DNA of 64,000 bases from Vibrio owensii CAIM 1854 = LMG 25443 (GCF_000817815.1 NZ_JPRD01000052.1:1-64000), one strand, 5' to 3'; positions 8,489 to 17,779 are shown, counted from the stretch's first letter. The notes: generated from the letters alone by a model not told the origin. Made by a program: numbers and translations.

Positions 8489-9745
8489 ATGGAAGTCATC
8501 GTAATAGGCAGTGGTGTTATCGGCTTAACCTCGGCTTGGTATTTATCTCAGGCAGGCTATCAGGTGACAGTGATCGATCGCCAACCAAGCAGTGCGATGG
8601 AAACCAGCTTCGCTAACGCCGGACAAATCTCTTATGGTTACTCTTCACCATGGGCTGCGCCGGGGATTCCACTCAAAGCCATAAAGTGGCTCACTGAAGA
8701 GCATGCACCACTCAAAATAAAACCATCTCTCAGCCCGAAGCTTATCCGCTGGGCAACGCAAATGGTGTCGAACTGCACTTTATCCCGCTATCAAATCAAC
8801 AAAGCCCGAATGCTCTCTATCGCCAATCATAGCCGTGCGTGTCTGGAGCAGTTGCGCCGTGATCATGCGATTGAATACCAGGGACGCCAGTTAGGCACCT
8901 TGCAAGTATTTCGCTCTCAACAACAGCTCGATGCCATAGAGAAAGACCTTGAGTTGTTAGAGCAAAGCGGTACACGTTTTCAGTTAATGGATGTCGAACA
9001 GTGCATCAAGCAAGAGCCAGGGTTGGCATTAGTAAAAGAAAAATTGGTCGGTGGGTTATATCTGCCCGATGACGAAACAGGTGATTGTTTTCAGTTCTGC
9101 CAGCAGTTAACAGAGCTAGCAAAAACCCATGGTGTAAGGTTTGAATTCAATACGGAGGTAAGCAATTGGGTTACTGTAGGCAAAAAGATCATGGGTGTCC
9201 AAACGGACCGAGGTTTGTTTAACGCAGAGCAGTTTGTCCTTGCCTCTGGCAGCTATTCTACAGCGTTACTCAAACAGCTTGAGATCGACATTCCAGTCTA
9301 TCCCGTCAAAGGATATTCACTGACGGTGCCAATTGAGTGTGAGCAATTTGCGCCTCGTTCTACCGTCATGGATGAAGCCTATAAGGTCGCAATGACACGC
9401 TTTGATGACCGCATTCGTGTAGCAGGAACCGCGGAGCTTGCTGGCTTTGATCCTTCGTTGCCGCAAAAACGCAAAAATACGATTGAAATGGTGATTCGAG
9501 ATCTGTTTCCGCAAAGCGCCGATTTTACTCAAGCCGAGTTTTGGAGTGGATTTCGCCCTATGACACCCGATGGTACGCCCATTATTGGGACAACACCTTA
9601 CGAGAATTTGTTTACGAACACAGGGCATGGCACGCTCGGTTGGACTATGGCTTGTGGCTCAGCTCAGATACTGACAGACGTCATCATGAACGCCGTTCCC
9701 AAAGTGACAAATCACTCAGAATTGAACCTAAGTCGTTACGCTTAA
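8489..9745 (+). CDS. dadA: D-amino acid dehydrogenase, small subunit type
   Basis: A 418-residue flavoprotein of the DadA / DAO family. It oxidises D-alanine and other D-amino acids to 2-oxo acids and passes electrons to the respiratory chain at the inner membrane. The FAD-binding G-S-G-V-I-G-L motif is at residues 7-13. ETSFANAGQISYGY and the C-terminal GHGTLGWTMACGSAQ are characteristic of DadA. The length matches the family (about 416-434). The start at 8489 has a GGAG site 8 bases upstream; an upstream in-frame ATG at 8264 is inside the opposite-strand regulator. No dadX racemase gene is nearby, but an alanine/sodium symporter gene follows 307 bases downstream. Confidence 0.9.
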   Translation: MEVIVIGSGVIGLTSAWYLSQAGYQVTVIDRQPSSAMETSFANAGQISYGYSSPWAAPGIPLKAIKWLTEEHAPLKIKPSLSPKLIRWATQMVSNCTLSRYQINKARMLSIANHSRACLEQLRRDHAIEYQGRQLGTLQVFRSQQQLDAIEKDLELLEQSGTRFQLMDVEQCIKQEPGLALVKEKLVGGLYLPDDETGDCFQFCQQLTELAKTHGVRFEFNTEVSNWVTVGKKIMGVQTDRGLFNAEQFVLASGSYSTALLKQLEIDIPVYPVKGYSLTVPIECEQFAPRSTVMDEAYKVAMTRFDDRIRVAGTAELAGFDPSLPQKRKNTIEMVIRDLFPQSADFTQAEFWSGFRPMTPDGTPIIGTTPYENLFTNTGHGTLGWTMACGSAQILTDVIMNAVPKVTNHSELNLSRYA

Positions 9746-10052
9746 ACACCTGCAAACCATTTCAAACAGTGTATTACTCCACAAGTTGAATAGCATTCAG
9801 AAGATATGACTTTCATCTCTCGCAGCACATTTTCATGACAATGTGCTGCATATTCAATCAATTCATTGTTATTTCCAATAAAAACCACACAGATACATAA
9901 CAAGAACCAATTTTTAACAATATTTAACCATTCTGTGCCCACCATCACGCTACAAGGGATTTCTAGTTAAAAAGGTTAACAATTACATTACAAAAAAAGG
10001 TAATGTGTTGTACGAAAAACAACCACAACCATAACAAACAGGGAAAATACTC
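9746..10052. other. 307-base intergenic region between dadA and the alanine symporter gene
   Basis: It holds two dyads. At 9822-9849 there is a 10-base perfect stem (GCAGCACATT/AATGTGCTGC, 8-base loop). At 9985-10006 there is a 7-base inverted repeat ACATTAC/GTAATGT with an 8-base A-rich spacer, placed 47-68 bases before the symporter ATG. The second is well placed for an operator. No reading frame here looks like a gene, and the tandem aptamer of a glycine riboswitch is not seen. Confidence 0.5.
9822..9849 (+). terminator. Stem-loop after dadA, poor T-tract
   Basis: A 10-base perfect GC-containing stem lies 77 bases after the dadA stop. It is followed by ATATTCAATC rather than a run of T, so termination would be inefficient. 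It could instead be an mRNA-end stabiliser or a protein site. Confidence 0.4.
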
Positions 10053-11600
10053 ATGCAGTCATTAGTTGATTTTCTGAATGGAATTATCTGGAGTCCGGCA
10101 CTGATCTATCTGTGTCTTGGCGCTGGTTTGTTCTACTCGATCATGACGCGCTTTGTGCAGATTCGTCACTTCTTTGAAATGTGGCGCTTGCTACTTAATG
10201 GTAAGAGTTCAACCAAGGGGATTTCATCATTTCAGGCTTTGGCCGTTTCACTATCTGGCCGTGTAGGCACAGGTAATATTGCAGGTGTTGCTGCTGCTAT
10301 CGGCTTCGGTGGCCCTGGTGCAGTATTCTGGATGTGGGTTGTTGCCTTCTTTGGTGCAGCAACGGCATACGCAGAATCAACACTCGCACAGATTTATAAA
10401 GAAGAAGACGAAGGCGAATTCCGCGGCGGTCCAGCTTACTACATCGAAAAAGCAATGGGTCAGAAGTGGTACGCATGGATCTTCGCTATCGCAACCATCT
10501 TTGCATGTGGTGTTCTACTTCCTGGCGTTCAATCGAACAGTATTGGTAACGCAGTAGAAGCAGCATTTGGCTCAGGTGACATGATTGAAACCGCTATTGG
10601 TACCTTCAGTTTCGCTAAAATTTTCACTGGTACGGTTGTCTGTGTCATTCTTGCCTTCATCATTTTTGGTGGTGTAAAGCGCATCGCGAACTTCACTCAA
10701 ATTGTGGTTCCTTTCATGGCGCTGGCTTACATCATCACCGCGTTCGTTATCATCCTACTTAACATCGGTGAGATTCCACGCATCGTTGGCATGATCATTG
10801 GTGATGCATTTACACCAATGGCAGGTATTGGTGCTGCGATTGGTTGGGGTGTAAAACGTGGTGTTTACTCTAACGAAGCAGGCCAAGGTACAGGTCCTCA
10901 CGCAGCAGCAGCGGCAAGTGTTGATCACCCAGCACAGCAAGGTCTTGTTCAGTCATTCTCAATCTACATCGATACACTGCTAGTGTGTTCAGCAACGGCG
11001 TTTATGATTCTTATCACTGGCGCATACAACGTTCACGGTGCAGTAGAAGGCGCGTTCCTAGTACAGAACCTTCCAGCGGATATCGGTGCGAATGGCCCTG
11101 TGTTTACGCAAATGGCGATTGAGAGTGCCCTACCAGGCGTAGGTAAGCCATTCATCGCAATTGCGCTATTCTTCTTCGCCTTCACAACAATTCTGGCGTA
11201 CTACTACATCGCAGAAACCAACATTGCATACATCCGTCGCACTGTGAAAGTAAACGGTCTGATGTTTATCTTGAAGGTCATTCTTATCTCGGCGGTATTC
11301 TACGGTACGGTTAAGACAGCGAATCTTGCGTGGGCAATGGGTGATGTGGGCGTAGGTCTAATGGCATGGCTGAACATTGTCGGCATTCTGATCATCTTCT
11401 TCATGTCGAAACCTGCACTAAAAGCGCTGGCTGACTACGAAGAGCAACAGAAACGCGGTGTGACTGAGTTTACGTTCAACCCAGTAGCGCTTGGTATTAA
11501 AGGCGCGACTTACTGGGAAGAGAAGTACAAGCGCAAAACAGGTAAAGCACCAACCGCAGACAGCGATACAACAGAAACGGTAGAGCAACCATCTACCTAA
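10053..11600 (+). CDS. Sodium:alanine/glycine symporter (AGCS family)
   Basis: A 515-residue inner-membrane protein with about 10-11 hydrophobic segments and the AGCS hallmarks. These are the N-terminal G-x-G-x-x-Y/F-S-I-x-T-R-F segment (residues 23-34), the AVSLSGRVGTGNIAGVAAAI segment near 64-83, and GWGVKRGVYSNEAGQGTGPHAAA near 264-286. It imports alanine or glycine (L or D) with sodium. Adjacent dadA suggests use of D- or L-alanine as a carbon and nitrogen source. The charged C-terminal tail is cytoplasmic. It ends before a strong terminator and converges on satP. Confidence 0.92.
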   Translation: MQSLVDFLNGIIWSPALIYLCLGAGLFYSIMTRFVQIRHFFEMWRLLLNGKSSTKGISSFQALAVSLSGRVGTGNIAGVAAAIGFGGPGAVFWMWVVAFFGAATAYAESTLAQIYKEEDEGEFRGGPAYYIEKAMGQKWYAWIFAIATIFACGVLLPGVQSNSIGNAVEAAFGSGDMIETAIGTFSFAKIFTGTVVCVILAFIIFGGVKRIANFTQIVVPFMALAYIITAFVIILLNIGEIPRIVGMIIGDAFTPMAGIGAAIGWGVKRGVYSNEAGQGTGPHAAAAASVDHPAQQGLVQSFSIYIDTLLVCSATAFMILITGAYNVHGAVEGAFLVQNLPADIGANGPVFTQMAIESALPGVGKPFIAIALFFFAFTTILAYYYIAETNIAYIRRTVKVNGLMFILKVILISAVFYGTVKTANLAWAMGDVGVGLMAWLNIVGILIIFFMSKPALKALADYEEQQKRGVTEFTFNPVALGIKGATYWEEKYKRKTGKAPTADSDTTETVEQPST

Positions 11601-11676
11601 TGCTTCACTTAACATCCTCCCCCAATGGGTTGGCAGGTAAATAAGAAAAAGCGGTGGTCCGCACAACGGACATTAA

Positions 11677-11705
11677 AAAAGGGTTAGCCAGTGGCTAACC
11701 CTTTT
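11677..11705. terminator. Bidirectional terminator (symporter gene / satP)
   Basis: AAAAGGGTTAGCC pairs with GGCTAACCCTTTT over 13 bases with an AGT loop. T-tracts are present on both strands between the two convergent genes. Confidence 0.92.
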
Positions 11706-11728
11706 CTTTTGCATTCAATTCGAAGCGA

Positions 11729-12322
11729 TTATGCAGCGATTTCTTGCGTAGCAACTTGTGGCTTTTGCTTTTCACCAACAGGAAGTACGGTACGGCCGTA
11801 TTCGTTGTTTAGTACTTGAGCCATTGCAAAGTAGATTGCGCTCGCGCCACAGAAGATACCTTCGAAGCCAGCGATAGTACCGATCAGCTCGCTACCAGTG
11901 AAGTCACGTGCCGCTAGTAGGAAGAACAGAATAGTAAGAGAACCGAATACTACTTGCTTCGCTACTGGGTAGCATAGAGAACCAATAAACATGAAGCCAG
12001 TGAAGATACCCCATAGCAGTAGGTACCAACCCATGAAGTGTGCAGGGCTTGCTGGAAGGCCCATGTAAGGCATTACGATTAGACCAACTAGTGTTAGCCA
12101 GAATAGACCGTAAGAAGTAAATGCAGTCGTACCGAACGTGTCACCACGCTTGAAGCACATCATGCCAACAAGTACTTGGCTTAGACCACCGTAAAAGATG
12201 CCCATAGCCAGAATCATAGAATCCATTGGGAAGAAACCTGCGTTGTGGATGTTTAGCAGGATGGTAGTCATACCAAAACCCATTAGACCTAGTGGCGCTG
12301 GGTTAGCCAGTTTTGTAGACAT
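11729..12322 (-). CDS. satP: Acetate/succinate transporter, GPR1/FUN34/YaaH family
   Basis: A 197-residue membrane protein with six hydrophobic helices. It carries the family signature N-P-A-P-L-G-L-M-G-F-G near its N-terminus and the usual GSLTILFFLLA and GFEGIFCGASAIY segments. The E. coli homologue SatP imports acetate and succinate with protons. The start at 12322 is preferred over an ATG two codons upstream because AAAGG then sits 8 bases from the start. The acidic and Gln-rich C-terminal tail is cytoplasmic. It has its own promoter region and shares a terminator with the convergent symporter gene. Confidence 0.88.
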   Translation of the reverse strand: MSTKLANPAPLGLMGFGMTTILLNIHNAGFFPMDSMILAMGIFYGGLSQVLVGMMCFKRGDTFGTTAFTSYGLFWLTLVGLIVMPYMGLPASPAHFMGWYLLLWGIFTGFMFIGSLCYPVAKQVVFGSLTILFFLLAARDFTGSELIGTIAGFEGIFCGASAIYFAMAQVLNNEYGRTVLPVGEKQKPQVATQEIAA

Positions 12323-12441
12323 GTACATTACCTTTTCAAAAATGTTGATAAAAATTGCGCGCGAATTTTAATGGACTCAAAAACAAAAGAGAAAAGACGT
12401 TATTGAAAACTTAGATTGCATAAATAAACAACAAAACGAAT

Positions 12442-12474
12442 AAAAAAAGACCCTGCTAAAAAGCAGAGTCTTTA
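12442..12474 (-). terminator. Terminator of the chitinase gene
   Basis: AAAGACCCTGCT pairs with AGCAGAGTCTTT (one C/A mismatch, 4-base loop). On the minus strand it is followed by seven T. It lies 28 bases after the chitinase stop. Confidence 0.85.
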
Positions 12475-12501
12475 TAGATAGTTAGACTATTTATTGTTCA
12501 A

Positions 12502-14211
12502 TTACTGGCAAGAGATCTCATCCCAGAACCAATTGCTCTGTGTCGGTGATTCCCATACACCCGGTCCATTTTTCGCGATAAAGCATTTACCTTGATAAGT
12601 CACTTTGTCGCCATTAGCCACTTGAGTCACACCAGGTTCCCATGCAATAAAGTCACCCGATACTGGTGGTTCAGTAACCGGAGGCTCTGTCACTGGCGGC
12701 TCGGTGACAGGTGGTTCTGTTACAGGTGGCTCAGTCGTTGGCGGTTCAGTCGCTGGTGGCTCTGTTGGCGTACCTGAGACCAATTTCCAAGGGTCACCTT
12801 TAGTAGGCTCATTACCTTGTGACCACCACTTCGCTTCATATACAGCCCCCTTGTAAGAGACTTGGTCGCCCGTGTTATAAACCTTGCCTGCATCCCATGC
12901 AGCAACACCGCCTACAGGTGGGTCAACCGGATCGACTGGGTCTAATTTATCGACAACGCGAACTTCAGGCCAACCTGCATGAGATTGGTAGAAGTTAGTA
13001 ACACACTTCTCGTAATCACCAGCCACTAGCGCCGAATACGCAGTTTGGAAGCCAACCAACTCACATTCAAATGAGTGACCGCCTGGGCGATCTGAGTAGT
13101 ACTTCCAGTTACCATCCCAGTTGGTGTAAAGCACGTCAGTAGCACCGTTAAGGTTTAAGCTACCGTAAGGCGTTTGTTGCCAACAGGTATTGGTCTCATC
13201 GGCTTCGATAGGAATCTGATAGTGTGCCGCTAGACCTTCCCAGTAACGAATGCGGTTAACTGGCTGACCTTTGTCTTTGTTTTGCTCACCACACTCAATA
13301 CCACCGTTGATGACGTTGATCGTGGTACCAAAGCCGTAGCCAATGCCCGCATCAATTTCACGCTGAGATGGTACCCAAGTACGATCAATCACGTGAAGCA
13401 TTGCTGGTTTTGGCGCTTGAGGCGTTAAGAAGAACCAAATTGCAGAAGCTAAGTTCAACCATGAGTCAGCGACTAAACCCGGATTTTTCAGCAATACCGA
13501 TGCATCGCCATCGAACATCACTTCAGAGAACGCACCGTAGTTGAAGTGGTAAGAAAGCTGTTTTGCACCACGACCGAAATACCCCTGACCAGGTTCACAA
13601 GGCCAACGCTTATTTTGCCAATCGTTCTGACCACAACCTGTGGTGTAACCTTCTTGACCTTCAGACCATCCCATTTCCCGCACGTGAACCAATGCTTGTT
13701 GCCACTCTTCAAGTGCAAGCGGGTTGTCCGATACGTTATCAACCGCAATGTGACCACCGGTTTCCTGAGCAAAGTGCGCAAATGCTGTCACGATGGATTT
13801 CTTACAAATCGCATCTGAATCACGCCCGTCTGTGTACTCACCACAGAATGCAGGGAACTTACCGATCGCACGCAAGAAACGGGTGTACGTATACTCGGGT
13901 GCCGCCATCTGAGTAAGGAAGTTCCATTCGCTTTCAGGGAAGACACGTTCAACTCGCTTAACGTTTTCCGGATTGCTTGCAGCTCCTGGAACAATCGCTT
14001 CAACAACCGTATTTGGACGAGTCTCTAGCGCTTGTGACCAAATAGCATACATAGGGTCAGAGGTTTTACTTTGCTCCATAGCTTGGATGTCGCCACGAGC
14101 AATCACGTAACCATTTGGGTTTTGTGGATCAGGTTGGATATTCATGCTGGCATGAGCTTGTGCAGCGAGTACACAACCCAATGCGAGAGGCAGATGTTTG
14201 AGTGCAAACAT
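12502..14211 (-). CDS. Secreted GH19 chitinase with two chitin-binding modules
   Basis: A 569-residue secreted enzyme that hydrolyses chitin. Residues 1-22 form a signal peptide (ALGCVLAAQAHA). The GH19 catalytic domain spans about 85-415. Glu150 in HFAQETGGH is the expected catalytic acid, and GYFGRGAKQLSYHFNY (210-225) is the typical substrate-cleft motif. A first CBM5/12-like module lies at about 434-480 (AKWWSQGNEP). Next comes a linker of seven TEPPx pentapeptides (483-517), then a second aromatic-rich module at 520-569. The layout suits an extracellular chitinase anchored on crystalline chitin, expected in a marine vibrio. It is a single gene with its own terminator. Confidence 0.93.
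   Translation of the reverse strand: MFALKHLPLALGCVLAAQAHASMNIQPDPQNPNGYVIARGDIQAMEQSKTSDPMYAIWSQALETRPNTVVEAIVPGAASNPENVKRVERVFPESEWNFLTQMAAPEYTYTRFLRAIGKFPAFCGEYTDGRDSDAICKKSIVTAFAHFAQETGGHIAVDNVSDNPLALEEWQQALVHVREMGWSEGQEGYTTGCGQNDWQNKRWPCEPGQGYFGRGAKQLSYHFNYGAFSEVMFDGDASVLLKNPGLVADSWLNLASAIWFFLTPQAPKPAMLHVIDRTWVPSQREIDAGIGYGFGTTINVINGGIECGEQNKDKGQPVNRIRYWEGLAAHYQIPIEADETNTCWQQTPYGSLNLNGATDVLYTNWDGNWKYYSDRPGGHSFECELVGFQTAYSALVAGDYEKCVTNFYQSHAGWPEVRVVDKLDPVDPVDPPVGGVAAWDAGKVYNTGDQVSYKGAVYEAKWWSQGNEPTKGDPWKLVSGTPTEPPATEPPTTEPPVTEPPVTEPPVTEPPVTEPPVSGDFIAWEPGVTQVANGDKVTYQGKCFIAKNGPGVWESPTQSNWFWDEISCQ
12661..12765 (-). repeat. Tandem 15-base repeats encoding the TEPPx linker
   Basis: Seven consecutive 15-base units encode TEPPA, TEPPT and five TEPPV. 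The last copies are nearly identical in DNA, so slippage could change linker length between strains without breaking the frame. Confidence 0.85.
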
Positions 14212-14372
14212 GTCTAATCTCCGTATTTAACAATACAATATACAAGGAATAACTAGACACATAGTGGATCATGTAGAAAAAACGCCGAGTGAAGTGAATT
14301 AATTCTGCGACGCAAATTTCATAAATAAATACTGTTACACAGCGGGTATCACAAAAACTGTTACCTCGACTC

Positions 14373-14398
14373 AAAAGAAAACGGGGGATAATCCCCCG
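14373..14398 (-). terminator. Terminator of the nhaC-like gene
   Basis: CGGGGG/CCCCCG stem with a short ATAAT-type loop, followed on the minus strand by TTTTCTTTT. It lies 14 bases past the antiporter stop. Confidence 0.85.
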
Positions 14399-14411
14399 CT
14401 CTCATTTATTG

Positions 14412-15935
14412 CTATTGCTCTGCTGTTACTTGCTCTAACGTCGGTGAAGATTGTTGCTTAGAGAGCACCAAATAAATGGCAAACTGCGCGACTATTGCCA
14501 CCAGCACAATTACAGGAGAAGCCATTACCCCTGCCACTAGAAAGCTTGTCAGGGCGATAGCCCCGTTGAGTACCGCATAAGGCAATTGGGTTCTAAAGTG
14601 CTCATACTGCTCACAACCCGCCCCTGTAGAGGACAAGATGGTGGTTTCAGAAATTGGCGAACAGTGATCACCAAATAAGCCGCCAGATAGCACCGCCCCG
14701 ATACACACCAGCAATGGCGCATCAATCGCGACTGCAGTTGGAATGACCAATGGCATCATTATGGCAAAAGTTCCCCATGACGACCCTGTAGCAAAAGAGA
14801 TAATCCCAGCCAATAGAAACGCTACGGCAGGCAATAACCAGTAAGGGAAGCCAGCTTGTGCTTGCTCTGCAATGTAGGCCGCAGCGCCAAGCTCTTTACC
14901 AACAGAACTCAGTGACCAAGCGAGAACTAGAATCACCGCAACGGACATCATGTTCGACATCCCTTTTAGGTAAACCTGGATGCCATCAGAGAGCTTTCTC
15001 ACGCCATAAAACGCCATCAAACTAATTAGGGTAATTGCAGCAAAGAAATACGCCGACGACAGTGCTGCACGGAAAGTTGAGCCTGCTACTTTCTGAAATG
15101 GAAAACCGTGAGGAACCAATATTGAACAAAGCACCACGAGCATGACGATCAGCGGTGCCCACACAAAACTTGTTTTTGCATTTTTATGCTCAAACACATT
15201 CAATGAATCTTGCACTTTTCCAAAATCAGAACCCTGCTCTGCAAGCTGCTCAGCTTTCGCCATTGGTCCAAAATCCAGTTTGAAGAAAGAGACAATCGGC
15301 ACAATCGCGATCGCTAAAAAGGCATAAAACTGGTAAGGAATCGCACCAATAAAGGCATCCCAATCACTGATACCCACATCCAGTGCAGCAAACTCTTTTT
15401 GAATCAGGCTCATGATGTAAACGCCCCAACCGATGAAAGGGATCAGGATCGCCACTGGGGATGAAGTTGAATCGATGATAAAGGCTAGTTTCTGGCGAGA
15501 GACTTTCAGTTTATCAAAAAGAGGACGAAAGACAGGGCCAACAATTAACGGTGTACCAAGGTCCGAAAAGAAAATAACAACGCCGCCAAACCAAGCAGAA
15601 AGCTGCGCTTGGCATTTACTAGCAACCCATTGAGTGACCTTTTTAGCGAACGCTACGCCACCGCCAGATTTCTCCATTAAGGCTACAAAGCCACCAATGA
15701 AAACCAAAAGAAGGATGACGCCCGCGTTGTAACTGTCAGTCAGTTGCGGCAACAGGTAACTTTTCATCAGTGCGCTAAACGAATCGAGCGGACCTTTGTC
15801 AACGAATGTGCCTTCTAACATAGCCACACCGCTAACAACGCCGGCAAAAAGACCGACAACAACGTTTCTTGTAGTTAATGCGAGGACTAACGTAATAATG
15901 ATGGGGATGAGGGAGGTAACTTCTGCCTGTTCCAT
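14412..15935 (-). CDS. NhaC-family sodium/proton antiporter
   Basis: A 507-residue polytopic membrane protein with about 11-12 hydrophobic segments. It belongs to the NhaC superfamily: the motifs GSSWGTFAIMMPL and FGDHCSPISETTILSSTGAGCEQYEH are diagnostic. Family members exchange Na+ for protons, or in related branches exchange organic acids or amino acids such as malate/lactate. The start at 15935 (MEQAEV) gives the usual family N-terminus; the longer frame adds 15 poorly conserved residues. The exact substrate is not decided by sequence. It is transcribed alone, toward the chitinase gene but with its own terminator. Confidence 0.82.
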   Translation of the reverse strand: MEQAEVTSLIPIIITLVLALTTRNVVVGLFAGVVSGVAMLEGTFVDKGPLDSFSALMKSYLLPQLTDSYNAGVILLLVFIGGFVALMEKSGGGVAFAKKVTQWVASKCQAQLSAWFGGVVIFFSDLGTPLIVGPVFRPLFDKLKVSRQKLAFIIDSTSSPVAILIPFIGWGVYIMSLIQKEFAALDVGISDWDAFIGAIPYQFYAFLAIAIVPIVSFFKLDFGPMAKAEQLAEQGSDFGKVQDSLNVFEHKNAKTSFVWAPLIVMLVVLCSILVPHGFPFQKVAGSTFRAALSSAYFFAAITLISLMAFYGVRKLSDGIQVYLKGMSNMMSVAVILVLAWSLSSVGKELGAAAYIAEQAQAGFPYWLLPAVAFLLAGIISFATGSSWGTFAIMMPLVIPTAVAIDAPLLVCIGAVLSGGLFGDHCSPISETTILSSTGAGCEQYEHFRTQLPYAVLNGAIALTSFLVAGVMASPVIVLVAIVAQFAIYLVLSKQQSSPTLEQVTAEQ

Positions 15936-16051
15936 AGCAATACCAACTTTAATATTTAAACACCAAAAATGAATATACATTCAACAATCTCGCATGTATA
16001 TATTTTCTAATAAAAAAGTTGAGACCTGCGTTCACACTTTTCAGGCATAAA

Positions 16052-16075
16052 AAAACCAGCCCGAAGGCTGGTTTT
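16052..16075 (-). terminator. Terminator of guaBA
   Basis: AAAACCAGCC/GGCTGGTTTT stem with CGAA tetraloop and T-tract, 25 bases after the guaA stop. The preceding bases TTCAGGCATAAAAAAACC recur before the secF terminator near 41705. Confidence 0.9.
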
Positions 16076-16099
16076 CAATTTGGTATATCTAACAGGAAA

Positions 16100-17653
16100 T
16101 TATTCCCATTCGATTGTCGCTGGCGGCTTACCAGAAATGTCGTAAACCACGCGAGAAATACCGTCAACTTCGTTGATGATACGGTTAGAAACCTTACCTA
16201 GGAAGTCGTATGGTAGGTGTGCCCAATGCGCAGTCATAAAGTCGATAGTTTCTACCGCACGTAGAGAGACAACCCAATCGTACTTACGACCATCGCCCAT
16301 TACACCTACAGAACGAACTGGTAGGAATACCGTGAACGCTTGAGATACTTTGTTGTATAGGTCTGCAGCGTGCAGTTCTTCAATGAAGATAGCGTCTGCA
16401 CGACGTAGCAAGTCACAGTACTCTTTCTTGATTTCACCAAGAACACGAACACCTAGACCAGGACCCGGGAATGGGTGACGGTAAAGCATGTTGTACGGAA
16501 GACCAAGCTCTAGACCGATCTTACGAACTTCATCTTTGAACAGCTCACGTAGTGGCTCAACAAGACCCATTTCCATATCATCTGGAAGACCGCCCACGTT
16601 GTGGTGTGATTTGATCACGTGCGCTTTACCAGTCTTAGATGCAGCAGATTCGATAACGTCTGGGTAAATCGTACCTTGAGCTAGCCATTTCGCGTTTTTC
16701 AGCTTCTTAGACTCTTCATCAAATACGTCTACGAATACGTGACCGATTGTCTTACGCTTCTCTTCTGGATCCGACTTGCCTTCAAGTGCTTTTAGGAAGC
16801 GGTCTTCAGCATCAACTTTAATGATGTTTAGGCCGAACTTGTCGCCAAACATATCCATTACTTGCTGACCTTCGTTTAGACGAAGAAGACCGTTATCTAC
16901 GAACACACAAGTTAGCTTGTCGCCGATTGCACGGTGAACCAACATCGCTACTACCGATGAATCAACACCACCAGATAGACCTAGGATAACTTCGTCGTCA
17001 CCCACTTGCTCTTTAATACGAGCAACTGCGTCTTCGATGATAGATTCAGAAGTCCATAGACGCTCACAGCCACATACGCCAAGAACGAAGTTCTCTAGCA
17101 TTTGTAGGCCGCCTTTCGTGTGCGTTACTTCTGGGTGGAACTGAACGCCGTAGTATTTCTTCTCTTCGTTCGCCATCGCAGCGTACGGACATGTGTCTGT
17201 CTCACCGACTTTCACGAAGTCAGCAGGAATTTCTACTACTTTGTCACCGTGGCTCATCCACACGTCTTGAGTTAGCTCAAGATCTTTAAATAGTGCAGAT
17301 TCACCAGAAACTTTAACTTGTGCGTAGCCGAATTCACGTTCTGTAGAACCCGCTACTTTACCACCTAGCTGCTCAGCCATAGTTTGCATGCCGTAACATA
17401 CACCTAGTACTGGCACACCAGAGTCAAATACGTATTGAGGAGCGCGTGGAGAGTTATCTTCCGTTACGCTTTCTGGACCACCAGATAGGATGATACCGTC
17501 TGGATTGAATTCACGAATATCCGCTTCTTCAACGTCCCAGCTCCACAGTTCACAGTAAACACCGATTTCACGTACACGGCGCGCTACTAGCTGAGTGTAC
17601 TGAGAACCGAAGTCCAAGATCAGAATACGTTGGTCATGAATATTTTTAGTCAT
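16100..17653 (-). CDS. guaA: GMP synthase (glutamine-hydrolysing)
   Basis: A 517-residue two-domain enzyme that converts XMP to GMP in purine synthesis. The class I glutamine amidotransferase domain comes first (Cys86 in GVCYGMQ, with the His and Glu of QFHPEVTHT). The ATP pyrophosphatase domain follows, with P-loop LSGGVDSS, and then the C-terminal dimerisation domain ending in the conserved KPPATIEWE. The length matches E. coli GuaA (525). It follows guaB with a 126-base gap that contains a terminator-like hairpin, so guaA may receive reduced read-through. Confidence 0.97.
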   Translation of the reverse strand: MTKNIHDQRILILDFGSQYTQLVARRVREIGVYCELWSWDVEEADIREFNPDGIILSGGPESVTEDNSPRAPQYVFDSGVPVLGVCYGMQTMAEQLGGKVAGSTEREFGYAQVKVSGESALFKDLELTQDVWMSHGDKVVEIPADFVKVGETDTCPYAAMANEEKKYYGVQFHPEVTHTKGGLQMLENFVLGVCGCERLWTSESIIEDAVARIKEQVGDDEVILGLSGGVDSSVVAMLVHRAIGDKLTCVFVDNGLLRLNEGQQVMDMFGDKFGLNIIKVDAEDRFLKALEGKSDPEEKRKTIGHVFVDVFDEESKKLKNAKWLAQGTIYPDVIESAASKTGKAHVIKSHHNVGGLPDDMEMGLVEPLRELFKDEVRKIGLELGLPYNMLYRHPFPGPGLGVRVLGEIKKEYCDLLRRADAIFIEELHAADLYNKVSQAFTVFLPVRSVGVMGDGRKYDWVVSLRAVETIDFMTAHWAHLPYDFLGKVSNRIINEVDGISRVVYDISGKPPATIEWE

Positions 17654-17687
17654 TTTGAGCAGTCTTATAAGCTAGGTTATTAAAACG

Positions 17688-17710
17688 GAGGCGAGTGTAC
17701 TCGCCTCTTA
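17688..17710 (-). terminator. Intercistronic hairpin between guaB and guaA
   Basis: GAGGCGAGT pairs with ACTCGCCTC. On the minus strand a short CGTTTTAAT follows. The hairpin is strong but the T-tract is short, so partial termination or mRNA processing within guaBA is likely. Confidence 0.65.
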
Positions 17711-17779
17711 TTAATGCTTCAAGGAAAAAAGCAAACGTTTACGTCGAGTGTATAGGTTTTATTTTTACAACAGTAAAAA

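Noticed and set aside
9746..10052. Glycine riboswitch before the alanine/glycine symporter gene, as in some Vibrio
   Set aside because: I could not find the conserved tandem aptamer motifs, and the region is short and AT-rich; only two simple dyads are present.
12661..12765. Regular short repeats as a possible CRISPR or minisatellite locus
   Set aside because: The repeats are in frame, without spacers, and encode the TEPPx linker of the chitinase.
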